Assembly (NCBI GenBank): GCA_963971575.1
Contig: OZ020611.1
Location: 23,481,279-23,545,278 of the forward strand
Length of the DNA: 64,000 bases
Direction of reading: 5' to 3'
Source: Liopterus haemorrhoidalis
Lineage: Eukaryota; Arthropoda; Insecta; Coleoptera; Dytiscidae
Shown piece after piece: positions 53,612-63,565 of the stretch (positions are counted from its first letter, which is position 1; every line of letters starts with the position of its first letter). Under the pieces are notes generated by a model. The model ran no database searches and was not told the DNA's origin. It worked only from the letters and a program-made list of their open reading frames with translations. The translations under genes were made by a program, and so were the position numbers.

Positions 53612-56324
53612 AAATATCAACATCTGTTCTTGGAACGCAAACAGTGTAGGTTTACGCACTTTTGAACTAAAACATTTTATTATCATACATGACATTGACA
53701 TTTTACTAATTAATGAAACCAGACTTAAACCAACTGACAAATTTTCAATTAAAAACTTTAAAATTTACAGACGGGACCGACCAAAAGACGCGGACGACAA
53801 TGATGACTCTGCAGCCAGAGGAGTCGCCATACTAGTCAAACACAACATTCCACACATACTAAAAACATCACCTAACTCTACACTCGAAACACTAACAATC
53901 AAACTTACAGACAACACCCACATAATTTCGGCCTACAATAAACCTAAAAATAAAATCACACATACAGATTTAAACTCACTTTTAACACACAACAAAACAA
54001 TACTAGTTGGCGACTTCAATGCTAGACATACAAGTTGGGGCTGCAATTTGACTAATAACACTAGTGGCTCAGCAATATACACTCATTCGCTGAGCCACAA
54101 TACCATTATCATGTGTCCGGACAAACCAACCCACTTCCCACCGAACGGTTCCACTCCATCCTCCATAGACTTTATAATTAATAAAAACATTAATAACATA
54201 ACTGACCCGACTACATTACATGAACTTAGTTCTGACCATGACCCTATAATATTTAAATTACATAGACAAAACTTTGAAAATATTTCCAAAACAATAACTT
54301 CATACAAAGACACTGACTGGAAAAAATTCAGAAGCACACTAGACAATTTAATCAAAATTAATAATAAAATTCTGACTACACAACAACTGGAGGATGAAGT
54401 TGAATCACTGACAGACGCAATCAATACTGCAAAGACTAAACACTCAAAACAACTTACAATTAATACAAATACAGAGAGACTACCTCAAGACATACTTGAC
54501 GTTATAACTAAACGAAATGCGGCGAGAAAACTATGGCAACGCACACAATACCCTCAACACAGAACACAACTCAATGCACTAAATAGACATGTACGCTCAC
54601 TCATCAAAAATCACACTAACAACATATTCCAACAAAAACTTTCTTCCTTAAATCCCAATGACAATAGCCTTTGGCGAATGACGAAAATACTCAAAAAGCC
54701 GAATTCACACATACCAACACTAAATCATAATAACACAGAACACATCACAGACTCTCAGAAGGCTGAGGCAATAGCTGATGCCTTTGAAAGAGTCCATCAT
54801 ACAAACACAAACAACACCCCTAAACAAAAAACTATCACAGATTCCACAATTGAATACTTAAACACCCCACACAACACACCCAAAAATCGTCTCATCAAAT
54901 TGCTCACTTCTCCTCTAGAAGTTGCAAATTTAATTAAAGCACTCCCCAATCAAAAAGCTCCTGGTCCTGATCTACTCGATAATAAATTATTAAAAAATAT
55001 TTCCCAAAAAGCTATAATTCAGCTAACTTATATCATCAACGCCATAATTAAACTCCATCACTTCCCTTCACAATGGAAAATGGCTACCATCGTCCCAATT
55101 CCCAAACCAAACAAAGATCATACGGACCCAAATAACTATCGCCCCATTAGCCTATTAAATTCTCTATCAAAAATAACAGAAAAAATAATCCTCTCCAGAA
55201 TACTAGAATTTGATGAGGCGCACAAAATCACAATACCACACCAATTCGGCTTTAGAGCCAGACATAACACAGTTCAGCAGGTTGTACGTATAGTTTCTGA
55301 CGTAATTGCTGAATTCAACAAAGGAAAAGTCACTACGATGGCTCTACTAGACATTGAACGTGCCTTCGATAAGGTATGGATAGTAGGGCTCATTAGCAAA
55401 CTAATTCAATACAAATTTCCTAAATTATTAATACTAACCATAAACTCATACTTATCAAATCGTTCATTCAAAGTGAAGATAAACAATACCTTTTCCTGCC
55501 CACATCTCATACCTTCAGGCATTCCCCAAGGCAGTGTCCTTAGCCCCAAACTCTTCACTTTATACATTAATGACATTCCTTTGTTTGAAAAGACTAAAAT
55601 GGCCCTCTTTGCTGATGATACGGCAATCTATGCCCACTCATTCAGTGCAGAGGTAGCCAAAAGACAAATACAATTACACATCGACAAACTACAGGACTAC
55701 TGGGATTTATGGAAGATAAACATAAACTCACAAAAAACAGAAACCATAGTTTTCTCCCGCAAATTTACTAACAATACTGTTTTCTCAAAACTCAAAATTT
55801 ATGACCATAAGACAAACCCGACTTTGACTAAAACAGTTAAATACCTCGGCGTACACCTTGACAAAACATTAACCTTCAGACAAAACATACACAATTCAAT
55901 AATCAAAGCACACTACAGCATTAAAAAACTATACCCACTACTAAACAAACACAGCTCACTCACACAGAAAAACAAAAGACTAATATACACCACCATCATC
56001 AGACCAACCATGACTTATGCAGCCCCAGCTTGGTGTGGCGCGTCTCGAACCACAAAAATCCAACTCCAACGACTTCAAAACAAATGCTTAAGACTAATAA
56101 CTAACGCTGACAGATACACCAGAATCACTGAACTACACGAACGGACTAACTTACCACTAATTACTGACTACATAAACAAAATTTCAAATAAATTCTACAC
56201 CACACAACTCTCTTCCAACCCCTTAACTAAACATTTAACTAGACACCCTTCACAACACACATTCATACACAAACTTCCCTTCCAACACCTTCCAACCTAC
56301 ACTGGAGGCGTTCCAGTTACATAG
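53601..56324 (+). CDS. Jockey-type LINE ORF2: endonuclease and reverse transcriptase
   Basis: 907 residues from the ATG at 53601, which overlaps the end of ORF1. Residues 1-225 are an APE-type endonuclease: N12/N14 in SWNANSV, E39 in INETRL, D138/N140 in VGDFNARHTSWG, SSIDFI at 187-192 and SDHD at 211-214. Residues about 445-745 are the reverse transcriptase: QKAPGPD, NNYRPISLLNSLSKITEKII, QFGFRARHNT, LLDIERAFDKVW, GIPQGSVLSPKLFTLYINDI and FADD at 670-673 (catalytic). The C-terminal region ends LPTYTGGVPVT. All catalytic residues are present. The protein would nick the target and prime cDNA synthesis there. Length is typical for Jockey. Confidence 0.93.
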   Translation: MAYKNINICSWNANSVGLRTFELKHFIIIHDIDILLINETRLKPTDKFSIKNFKIYRRDRPKDADDNDDSAARGVAILVKHNIPHILKTSPNSTLETLTIKLTDNTHIISAYNKPKNKITHTDLNSLLTHNKTILVGDFNARHTSWGCNLTNNTSGSAIYTHSLSHNTIIMCPDKPTHFPPNGSTPSSIDFIINKNINNITDPTTLHELSSDHDPIIFKLHRQNFENISKTITSYKDTDWKKFRSTLDNLIKINNKILTTQQLEDEVESLTDAINTAKTKHSKQLTINTNTERLPQDILDVITKRNAARKLWQRTQYPQHRTQLNALNRHVRSLIKNHTNNIFQQKLSSLNPNDNSLWRMTKILKKPNSHIPTLNHNNTEHITDSQKAEAIADAFERVHHTNTNNTPKQKTITDSTIEYLNTPHNTPKNRLIKLLTSPLEVANLIKALPNQKAPGPDLLDNKLLKNISQKAIIQLTYIINAIIKLHHFPSQWKMATIVPIPKPNKDHTDPNNYRPISLLNSLSKITEKIILSRILEFDEAHKITIPHQFGFRARHNTVQQVVRIVSDVIAEFNKGKVTTMALLDIERAFDKVWIVGLISKLIQYKFPKLLILTINSYLSNRSFKVKINNTFSCPHLIPSGIPQGSVLSPKLFTLYINDIPLFEKTKMALFADDTAIYAHSFSAEVAKRQIQLHIDKLQDYWDLWKININSQKTETIVFSRKFTNNTVFSKLKIYDHKTNPTLTKTVKYLGVHLDKTLTFRQNIHNSIIKAHYSIKKLYPLLNKHSSLTQKNKRLIYTTIIRPTMTYAAPAWCGASRTTKIQLQRLQNKCLRLITNADRYTRITELHERTNLPLITDYINKISNKFYTTQLSSNPLTKHLTRHPSQHTFIHKLPFQHLPTYTGGVPVT

Positions 56325-57122
56325 GACTGTCTCTCATTGCAGTCATTATCCCAGCTCAGATTCCCAGTTAGTTTTTAATGTAGTGTAAGTTTTAATTTAG
56401 TTAAGTTAGATTAAGTTTAGTTTAGTATCCTTTTAAAGGGAACAAACGTATCGTTTGCCCCTAAACCATGATTAAAATTATGAAACACTCTGCTACTGCT
56501 TTATTATAAGCAAAAACATCTTTTTACACTATTTGTAAATATAAAATACCTGCACATATGTCCAATTGTGATAGGAGGTGTAATGTAAATATTATTAATT
56601 ATTGTAAACATTTAAACAATAAAGAATTTTTGAAAGCAAAGCAAAGCTGAATTTTCACCCATGTAACCCGATCCGATAGGGATCGAACCCTGGAGAAGAG
56701 ACAATATTTTTTTTTTTTTTTTTTAATTTTTATATTGTTTAAATTATTTTTTCAAAATTCTAATTATATTTTGGCAAATGTTGCATTTAATTTTTAAAAG
56801 CGTAAATTTAATAGCCAGTGGAAATTGTTTAAATTATAATTTAATTCTGTTTCAATGTACACGAAATCAGAGGGGCGGAACTTATAACAACCAATGGAAG
56901 CCATAGGCGCAATTTTTAAAATTCTTAATGAACCTTGCTATATAAAAAAAAATACTGCACATATTTAGAAACCTAAATAATGGTATTAGGCGTTCGAATT
57001 AAAATTAACAAAAAAAATATTTTAATATAAAATTTGTTTTCGCATCCAAAATAATCATCATTCACTTACTAAATACCTGCAAAACCCTGAAATGTGTGAA
57101 AATTCACACTTCACATCAATTT

Positions 57123-57218
57123 TTTGAATTTAAGGTATGGTAGACTTCTGAAGTTTTCTGGCAATTTATTAAATAATACAATTCCCATGTAATGAGGGTC
57201 TTTCTAGCCTTCTCTATA
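57123..57218 (-). pseudogene. Tail of a LINE ORF2 (continued from 60604)
   Basis: The minus strand encodes IEKARKTLITWELYYLINCQ and KTSEVYHTLNSK, the typical end (GI.LYN.LP......FK) of a Jockey/CR1-group ORF2. It continues the frame LCLNKLR that stops at 60604 on the other side of the foldback element. Confidence 0.7.
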
Positions 57219-60200
57219 GGGTCATTCCATATCAAGTGGTCTAGTGGTCCCTGCTCGACCATCACGGATTTTGATGAAATTTTGTATGGACATTCATACA
57301 TGTCCTCAACGAACATTGGTAAAGTTTTACGTTCATCCATGCAATACTTGCTGAGATTTAGTAATTTGTTTGACCCCATACCGCAGCCTTCTATGGTATG
57401 ACTCCGAGATTTCGGCAACTTTGAGACACAGTATCTCTGGCAATATGTTGTTGAGAGAAACAAAACTTTGCCAACTTATACAACTTTTTGCGCTCTATTA
57501 AACAAAATAATAAACAAATCTTCATGAGCGATTCCCGTGAAGAAAATTTGGATCAAACTTGGCCTAAAAAATTTGCAACTCGAAAAAATTTTAAAGTTTG
57601 ACTTTTTATACCTCTGAAAGTAAAGGTACGATAAACGTGAAATTTTGCACATAATAACTTATCAATACAAGGTTAACGAATATAAAATTTCACACTCCTA
57701 ATATTTTTCATTAGTTCAGAAATTGAGTGTAAAGTTGATGACTTTTGTGAAAATGCTAAAAACAGGGTATATTTAGCCCACTTTTACAAAAATATACCTT
57801 CTGGAAACTGTTTTAAATTATTTTCATTAGAAAGAGCATGTTTTAATCCCCCTAAAAAAGTAGGATTGGTTTTTCATCCCTGGTATATAAGGCCTTAGAA
57901 ATTGGCCGACAAAGTTGAGAACGTTTCTATCACGTGCTGCTAGCGCAATATCGCATGCATTCCATTATTTTTCATCTTGTTTGTTTTTCAGGCATTATAA
58001 GTACCTAAATTGCGTTGATCCATGGTGACATTGTCACTACTGGTTCAGAAACTTGAACCAGTAACCCCATCGCCATAGGGTTCACGCTCGATAGCCGTGC
58101 AATACCAGCCACGGGTGGGTTTCTTGGTTGAGGATCCCAAGCCTCTAGTTTGGTTTCTTCGTTAAGGTTCCAAAGCCTTGTGTGGGTATCTGTCCTGTTC
58201 CCAATCCAATGATTGGGCAGCTTATTCTAGGTTCCTAAGCCTGAAGTGGGTATCTTTCATGGTTCCCAAGCCGAAGTCCATGATATTTGTATGAATTGCC
58301 AAATTCCAACTATTGCTTATTTATTATTGAATTTAGTAGCCACTTTCTTTAGTGTCACTTCTTGGAATTCATACTGTCGGCCTGATGACATAACTGATGG
58401 TGCTAGAAGGCCACAAATAAGGTGTTGTGCTGGAACCCAACAAATATCTTTGAGTGTAAAGTTGATGATTTTTTTGAAAATGCTAAAAAAAAATGTAGCC
58501 CACTTTTACAAAAATATACCTTCTGGAAACTGTTTTAAATTATTTTCATTAGAAAGAGCATGTTTTAAACCCCCTAAAAAAGTAGGATTGGTTTTTCATC
58601 GCTGGTATATAAGGCCTTAGAAATAGGGACAAAGTTAAGGATATTGCTATCGAAACGTCATATACTTCAATATGCATTTTTTTTACATTGTGTCACTTTC
58701 CTTTCATTCCTGCTGAAGTTTAAAGTGAACAATTAATTTTTGTACGCTATATGAATCTGTTAGTTTGCTAGCGGTGGTTCTACACTGATGACATTTTTTA
58801 AATATTTTGTTAGTGCTGTCACGCGTCAGCATGTTTTGGGTATAGAATTCTGTACTGTTAGCAGCGGCGGTCGGTGACTAAACGTCCCGAATTGGCCGGG
58901 AAAGTCCCGAATTGACCGGCCTCCAGCGACCATTAACCGATCAAATATTGACGCCAATAGATCTGTTCAACTTTTCTGACAAAAACATTCACGGAATTAA
59001 ATATATATATGTTACGACTGAAGAAATTCAAGAAAACAGGATGCTGCAAGAAGAAAGATGGAAAGCTAGCACCACAATAGCTGGCACAAGAGATCATCAC
59101 CAGTTTGTGCCAGTTGATTTGAATTCGATTTCGGTCAGCAAAGTTTCAAATGACACAGTTAACTTTGTGACCAAACTTTCCAATTCTGTCGATCCTAATT
59201 TAAAATTAGCCGAACTATTTCCCGGTTGTTATGTTGCCTGCATTTATGACAATAAGTGGTGGGTAGGCAATGTTGTAAAAATTTCTCTGGAACAAAATGA
59301 TGCTTTGGTAAAATTTATGTATCCGCGAGGCCTGACTCATTCATTTTATTGGCCCGAAAGAAAAGATATTTGTTGGGTTCCAGCACAACACCTTATTTGT
59401 GGCCTTCCAGCACCATCAGTTATGTCACCAGGCCGACAGTATCAATTCCAAGTAGTGACACTGAAGAAAGTGGCTACTAAATTCAATAATAAATAAGCAA
59501 TAGTTGGAATTTGGCAATTCATACAAACATCATGGACTTCGGCTTGGGAACCATGTAAGATACCCACTTCAGGCTTAGGAACATAGAATAAGCTGCCCAA
59601 TCATTGGCTTGGGAACCGGACAGATACCCACCCAAGGCTTTGGAACCTTAACGAAGAAACCAAACTAGAGGCTTGGGATCCTCAACCAAGAAACCCACCC
59701 GTGGCTGGTATTGCACGGCTATCGGGCGTGAACCCTATGGCGATGGGGTTACTGGTTCAAGTTTCTGAACTGGTAGTGACAATGTCACCATGGATCAACG
59801 CAATTTAGGTACTTATAATGCCTGTATAAAACAAACAAGATGAAAAATAATGGAATGCATGCGATATTGCGATAGCAGCATGTGATAGAAACGTTCTCAA
59901 CTTTGTCCCTATTTCTAAGGCCTTATATACTAGGGATGAAAAACCAATCCTACTTTTTTAGGGGGATTAAAACATGTTCTTTCTAATGAAAATAATTTAA
60001 AACAGTTTCCAGAAGGTATATTTTTGTAAAAGTGGGCTAAATATACCCTGTTTTTAGCATTTTCACAAAAATCATCAACTTTACACTCAATTCCTGAACT
60101 AATAAAAAATATTAGGAGTGTGAAATTTTATATTCGTTAACCTTGTATTGATAAGTTATTATGTGCAAAATTTCACGTTTATCGTACCTTTACTTTCAGA

Positions 60201-60603
60201 GGTATAAAAAGTCAAACTTTAAAATTTTTTCGAGTTGCAAATTTTTTAGGCCAAGTTTGATCCAAATTTTCTTCACGGGAATCGCTCATGAAGATTTGTT
60301 TATTATTTTGTTTAATAGAGCGCAAAAAGCTGTATAAGTGGGCAAAGTTTTGTTTCTCTCAACAAAATATTGCCAGAGATACTGTGTCTCAAAGTTGCCG
60401 AAATCTCGGAGTCATACCATAGAAGGCTGCGGTATGGGGTCAAACAAATTACTAAATCTCAGCAAGTATTGCATGGATGAACGTAAAACTTTACCAATGT
60501 TCGTTGGGGACATGTGTGAATGTCCATACAAAATTTCATCGAAATCCGTGATGGTCGAGCAGGGCACTTCTCTGAAATCAGACCACTTGACATGGAATGA
60601 CCC
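57219..60603. mobile_element. 3.4-kb foldback element, arms about 1.2 kb, TSD TATA
   Basis: gggtcattccatatcaagtg at 57219 and its complement ending at 60603 start two long inverted arms (about 57219-58451 and 59366-60603). TATA is on both sides (57215-57218 and 60604-60607); keeping one TATA restores the LINE frame (CGT ATA GAG), which favours a 4-bp duplication. The arms include cattgcgttgatccatggtg-like blocks and tandem ggttcc(c/t)aagcc motifs of about 35 bases (58100-58275). The 0.9-kb centre has a second direct copy of an arm segment (58448-58640) and most of an unknown ORF. Superfamily not assigned. Confidence 0.85.
58912..59496 (+). pseudogene. Unknown conserved-looking ORF inside the foldback
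   Basis: The frame is open for 195 codons but begins at TTG, with the first ATG at 59041 (MLQEERWKASTTIAGTRDHH). Recognisable, well-composed segments: LTPIDLFNFSDKNIHGIKYI, STTIAGTRDHHQFVPVDLNS, FPGCYVACIYDNKWWVGNVV, VKFMYPRGLTHSFYWPERKD, ICWVPAQHLICGLPAP and SPGRQYQF. The middle (GxYVAxxYDxxWWVGxV...VxFMxPxG) has the look of a Tudor/SH3-like barrel. From memory, similar C-termini occur in uncharacterised TE-linked proteins of invertebrates. The last 40 codons lie in the right arm and are duplicated, inverted, in the left arm. It lacks a proper start, so I treat it as a fragment of a larger gene. Confidence 0.6.
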
Positions 60604-61152
60604 TATACGCAACTTATTCAGACATAATTGATTTTTTCTCCTCGTGTCATGTGTATGTAATTCAGAGACGGTAACATATTTTGAGATGTTTTCTCTTATA
60701 AACAATAACGTATAATAAATATATGTACAAGGGACAGTTAGAATCCTATTTTTTATGAATAGAGGACGACAGTGCGTTCTACTATTTACATTGTTCATAG
60801 TTCTTATCATACGCTTTTGAATAATAAATATAATGTTAGCCTGTGGACAAGCACCCTACAATGTAACACCGTATATTAAATGAGTAGCGAACATAGAATG
60901 GTAAATCATTAACAGTATCAAGTACGACACATGGTATTTTATTTTTCTTGTGAGATATAAGATTTTTGCGAGTCTATTAGTTATAAGCTCTACATGTTTC
61001 TTGAAGTTTAAGTTCTGGTCTAGTATCACTCCCAAAAATTTTATATCTTTAACTGTATCCAGATAAGATCGAGAAGAAAATATTATTTTACCAGTTTTTT
61101 CATTATTTAGCAGTAATTTGTTGCTATCAAACCACATTTTAGCGTCTGCCAT
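60604..61152 (-). pseudogene. LINE ORF2 fragment (RT thumb and tail), target of the foldback
   Basis: Minus strand: AKMWFDSNKLLLNNEKTGKI, IKFLGVILDQNLNFKKHVEL, YHSMFATHLIYGVTL, then, after a frame change near 60850, RMIRTMNNVNSRTHCRPLFI and TYIYYTLLFIRENISKYVTV ... NQLCLNKLR. The order is that of Jockey/CR1-group LINEs after the FADD motif. The frame is resumed at 57218. Confidence 0.75.
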
Positions 61153-61199
61153 TATATCTTGAATTAATGATGTTGATCGAGGAAGTATATATTTAGTAA

Positions 61200-61872
61200 G
61201 GTAAGTTGTTAGTGCAAACGTCTCTCAACTTGCCAAAAGCCGCCCACCCTAGACCGATTCGGCGTTTAATTTCACGAGTTTGGTTGTCTCGGCTAATGTT
61301 CATGTCATGCTCTAGATATTTATAGCTGACTATTGGCCGGTTGCTAAAGTAAAAATTATCCCTAACTCAAGTTAAAATCATTTGTTTTTGTATGTTGTAG
61401 CATACAAAAACAAATTATTTTAACTTGAGTTAGAGAAAACTCTTACGTTAGCAACCCGCCATATGTGTTTTATCTGTTTGCCACCGAGATATAGATGGTT
61501 ACTGAATATTAGGTTGGTCATCAATTGCGTCTTAGAGATATTTACCTTCAATCTAATTTTTTCAGTTTCCCTTTCAAGTTCTTCCAGCATGTACACCATG
61601 TCTGCTACATTTTCAGATAGTACAATAATATTGTCGGCGAATCTAAGATTGTTAAGTCCCACTCCATATATGTTTAGATTACTATTCGCCCAGACACAGT
61701 TTTTAAACGCCAACTCCAGAGCTGTGTTGAACAATTTGGGAGAAATTGGATCGTCTTGTCGAACACCGCGTTCTATCCCAAATTTTAAATATCCAGTTAG
61801 TGATATATTGTTGATGTAATATTCAACTAAGATTACATTTCTGTTACGGGTAAATAATATGACACTTGTCAC
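61200..61872 (-). pseudogene. RTE-type LINE reverse transcriptase pseudogene
   Basis: Minus strand: GIERGVRQDDPISPKLFNTA, LELAFKNCVWANSN, LNNLRFADNIIVLSE (FADD has become FADN), MLEELERETEKIRLKVNISK, TQLMTNLIFSNHLYLGGKQI, then a palindromic MITE, then YKYLEHDMNISRDNQTREIK and RRIGLGWAAFGKLRDV (61215-61320). The pattern matches RTE/BovB-group ORF2. The altered catalytic residue and truncation make it inactive. Confidence 0.82.
61330..61464. mobile_element. 135-bp palindromic MITE inside RTE
   Basis: Two head-to-head copies of ggccggttgctaaagtaaaa ... ctaactcaagttaaaat ... tttgtttttgtatgttgtag meet at 61398. The same block in single copy lies at 9162-9245 beside the MSVKKQ-type mariner. Confidence 0.8.
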
Positions 61873-62544
61873 AGTTTAGATAAAGTTTATTATCTTGACA
61901 GCATTTGGACAATAATTAGACGAGTCAGACTGAAGGAGAGTAGCATCTGCTAGAGACCTGATACTTTCTAGCAAGAATTAGAAAAGTACTATATTTAAAT
62001 ACTTTTTTAACATCGTTTATAAATATTTCAAAACAAATCTTAGGAAGAGTAATTAATTCAACCCCCTACCTGCCCGAAGAATAATTGATCATTGTCTGAT
62101 GTTTTTTCTGAGAATGATAAAAGTTGTAGAACAGAAAATTTGATAATAGACTAGTATATCTACAAACCAAACCAAACACAAACATTTAATACATCCTGTT
62201 TTATATTATAATCAAAATATTTTGAAATTTTAAGTAGGGCATTGTATTTTTAGTATCACTGCGGTCAACTATCAATTATTATCAATTGTTTAAAGACTAT
62301 GTTAAGCTATCCTTTAATAACTAATTCAATATATATATATATATATATAATCGAAAGATAGTTCTTGACGAAATAAATATGGGTATTGAATAAAATTCTT
62401 ATATCATAATCGTTATATATTTATTTAAAAAAAATATAGACACGTTTCGATTGGGTATCCAATTATCCTGAGTCCAATATTATAGTCAATGATAAAAAAT
62501 CATATATTTCCACATTAAAATGTTTGGAACGGATAGGAACGGTT
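61873..62544. other. AT-rich spacer, no gene seen
   Basis: Contains an (AT)n run at 62329-62350. Nothing else recognised. Confidence 0.4.
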
Positions 62545-62612
62545 AATCATAGTCTAGCCGAACGATCTGTTCTATACTGTATAGGACAGACCGTTCGGCT
62601 AGACTATGATTA
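62545..62612. repeat. 68-bp perfect-type hairpin
   Basis: taatcatagtctagccgaac ... gatctgttctata, a short centre and tataggacagaccgttcggctagactatgatta fold into a stem of about 31 bp with one or two mismatches. It could be a tiny MITE. Confidence 0.8.
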
Positions 62613-62673
62613 TATATATATATATATATAGTAGTGGTAACTCATGTGTTCTGCGTTGCTAAGGCCTCGGGTT

Positions 62674-62754
<81 letters not shown>

Positions 62755-62778
62755 GAATGAAAATTGATATCAAAAATA

Positions 62779-62851
62779 CAACCTCCCCGGGAATCGAACC
62801 CGCATCCTAGAGATTACGCGTCTCAGTCCCCTGCCACAGAGCCATGGAGGC
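62779..62851 (-). repeat. tRNA-like sequence, copy 1
   Basis: A 73-base stretch on the minus strand with A-box tggctctgtgg and B-box gggttcgattccc at position 54 as in tRNAs. A GCCTCC/GGAGGT acceptor stem, a 4-bp anticodon stem and a T stem can form, but base 33 is G not T and the D arm is poor. The loop would read CGT. Probably a tRNA pseudogene or SINE head rather than a working tRNA. Confidence 0.5.
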
Positions 62852-63065
62852 ATGAGAGAATTGCATTTGATATCAGTGGACAAGTCGTGACTTCAATTAA
62901 CATAATTTTATGTACGAAAGAGAAGCTGATTTTTCTAACGAAAAACACAATTTAACACTAATGTCTCAGTCAGTGCGTACACCACCCAAATATTTAGGAA
63001 TAATGAAATTATTTTGAATTAACAGTATAAAGTTATTTTAAGAATGAAAATTGATATCAAAAATA

Positions 63066-63138
63066 CAACCTCCCCGGGAATCGAACCCGCATCCTAGAGA
63101 TTACGCGTCTCAGTCCCCTGCCACAGAGCCATGGAGGC
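63066..63138 (-). repeat. tRNA-like sequence, copy 2
   Basis: Identical to copy 1 over the 73 bases, in direct orientation 287 bases further on. Confidence 0.5.
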
Positions 63139-63311
63139 ATGAGAGAATTGCATTTGATATCAGTGGACAAGTCGTGACTTCAATTAACATACATTTTTTT
63201 CATAGTGTTAAATTGTGTTTTTCGTTAGAAAAATCAGCTTCTCTTTCGTACATAAAATTATGTTAATTGAAGTCACGACTTGTCCACTGATATCAAATGC
63301 AATTCTCTCAT

Positions 63312-63384
63312 GCCTCCATGGCTCTGTGGCAGGGGACTGAGACGCGTAATCTCTAGGATGCGGGTTCGATTCCCGGGGAGGTTG
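63312..63384 (+). repeat. tRNA-like sequence, copy 3 (inverted)
   Basis: Identical to copies 1 and 2, on the other strand. It pairs with copy 2 across a central loop of about 70-120 bases. Confidence 0.5.
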
Positions 63385-63450
63385 TATTTTTGATATCAAT
63401 TTTCATTCTTAAAATAACTTTATACTGTTAATTCATATAATTTCATTATT

Positions 63451-63487
<37 letters not shown>

Positions 63488-63509
63488 CTTATTTTTTGAA
63501 AATTTCCCG

Positions 63510-63562
63510 AGGCCTTAGCAACGCAGAACACATATGTTACCACTACGCTACGCCGGTCGGCT
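63510..63562 (-). repeat. SINE-A-like head
   Basis: Minus strand: gccgaccggcgtagcgtagt, then ggtaacatatgtgttctgcg and ttgctaaggcctcggg. This is a variant of the SINE-A head that ends before the B-box is complete. Confidence 0.65.
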
Positions 63563-63565
63563 AAT

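Larger units (their letters stand above)
52074..56645 (+). mobile_element. Full-length Jockey-type LINE, both ORFs open
   Basis: Target copies gctgacttttc (52063-52073) and gctgaattttc (56646-56656), one mismatch in 11, flank the element. A 5' leader of about 170 bases precedes ORF1. ORF1 and ORF2 overlap by 11 bases in different frames. The 3' untranslated region has aataaa at 56618-56623 and ends gaaagcaaagcaaa rather than in a long poly-A. Length 4.57 kb is as expected for Jockey-clade elements. No stops or frameshifts are apparent in the ORFs. Confidence 0.9.
51452..57122 (+). mobile_element. HINE-1 copy (plus) split by a Jockey-type LINE
   Basis: The 5' part is 51452-52073, from tagggttttgtaggtatgac through the ctgt array (51500-51548) to the start of its tRNA-like module. 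The 3' part is 56657-57122, from cgaaccctggagaagagac to the stem-loop gtgtgaaaattcacac and the T run. Without the LINE it is about 1.09 kb, matching 40732-41880. The tRNA-like module is cut in two (52040-52073 and 56672-56704). Confidence 0.88.
62630..63565. repeat. 0.9-kb compound palindrome with tRNA-like units
   Basis: From outside in on each side: a SINE-A-like head (left 62630-62676, right 63510-63562 inverted), an (AT)n tract (62675-62751 and 63454-63484), then a unit containing a tRNA-like sequence. The unit is present at 62755-63035, again truncated at 63036-63187, and inverted at 63208-63452. Arms agree almost base for base. Confidence 0.8.

Noticed and set aside
60338..60631. Open frame in the right arm and its inverted twin at 57116-57463
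   Set aside because: Both are antisense or arm sequence of the foldback element with no motifs; the overlap with the real LINE tail at the edges explains the rest.
62779..62851. Functional tRNA gene (loop reading CGT)
   Set aside because: The B-box is good but base 33 is not T, the D arm is weak and the acceptor stem has a mismatch; it is present in three identical copies within a palindrome.
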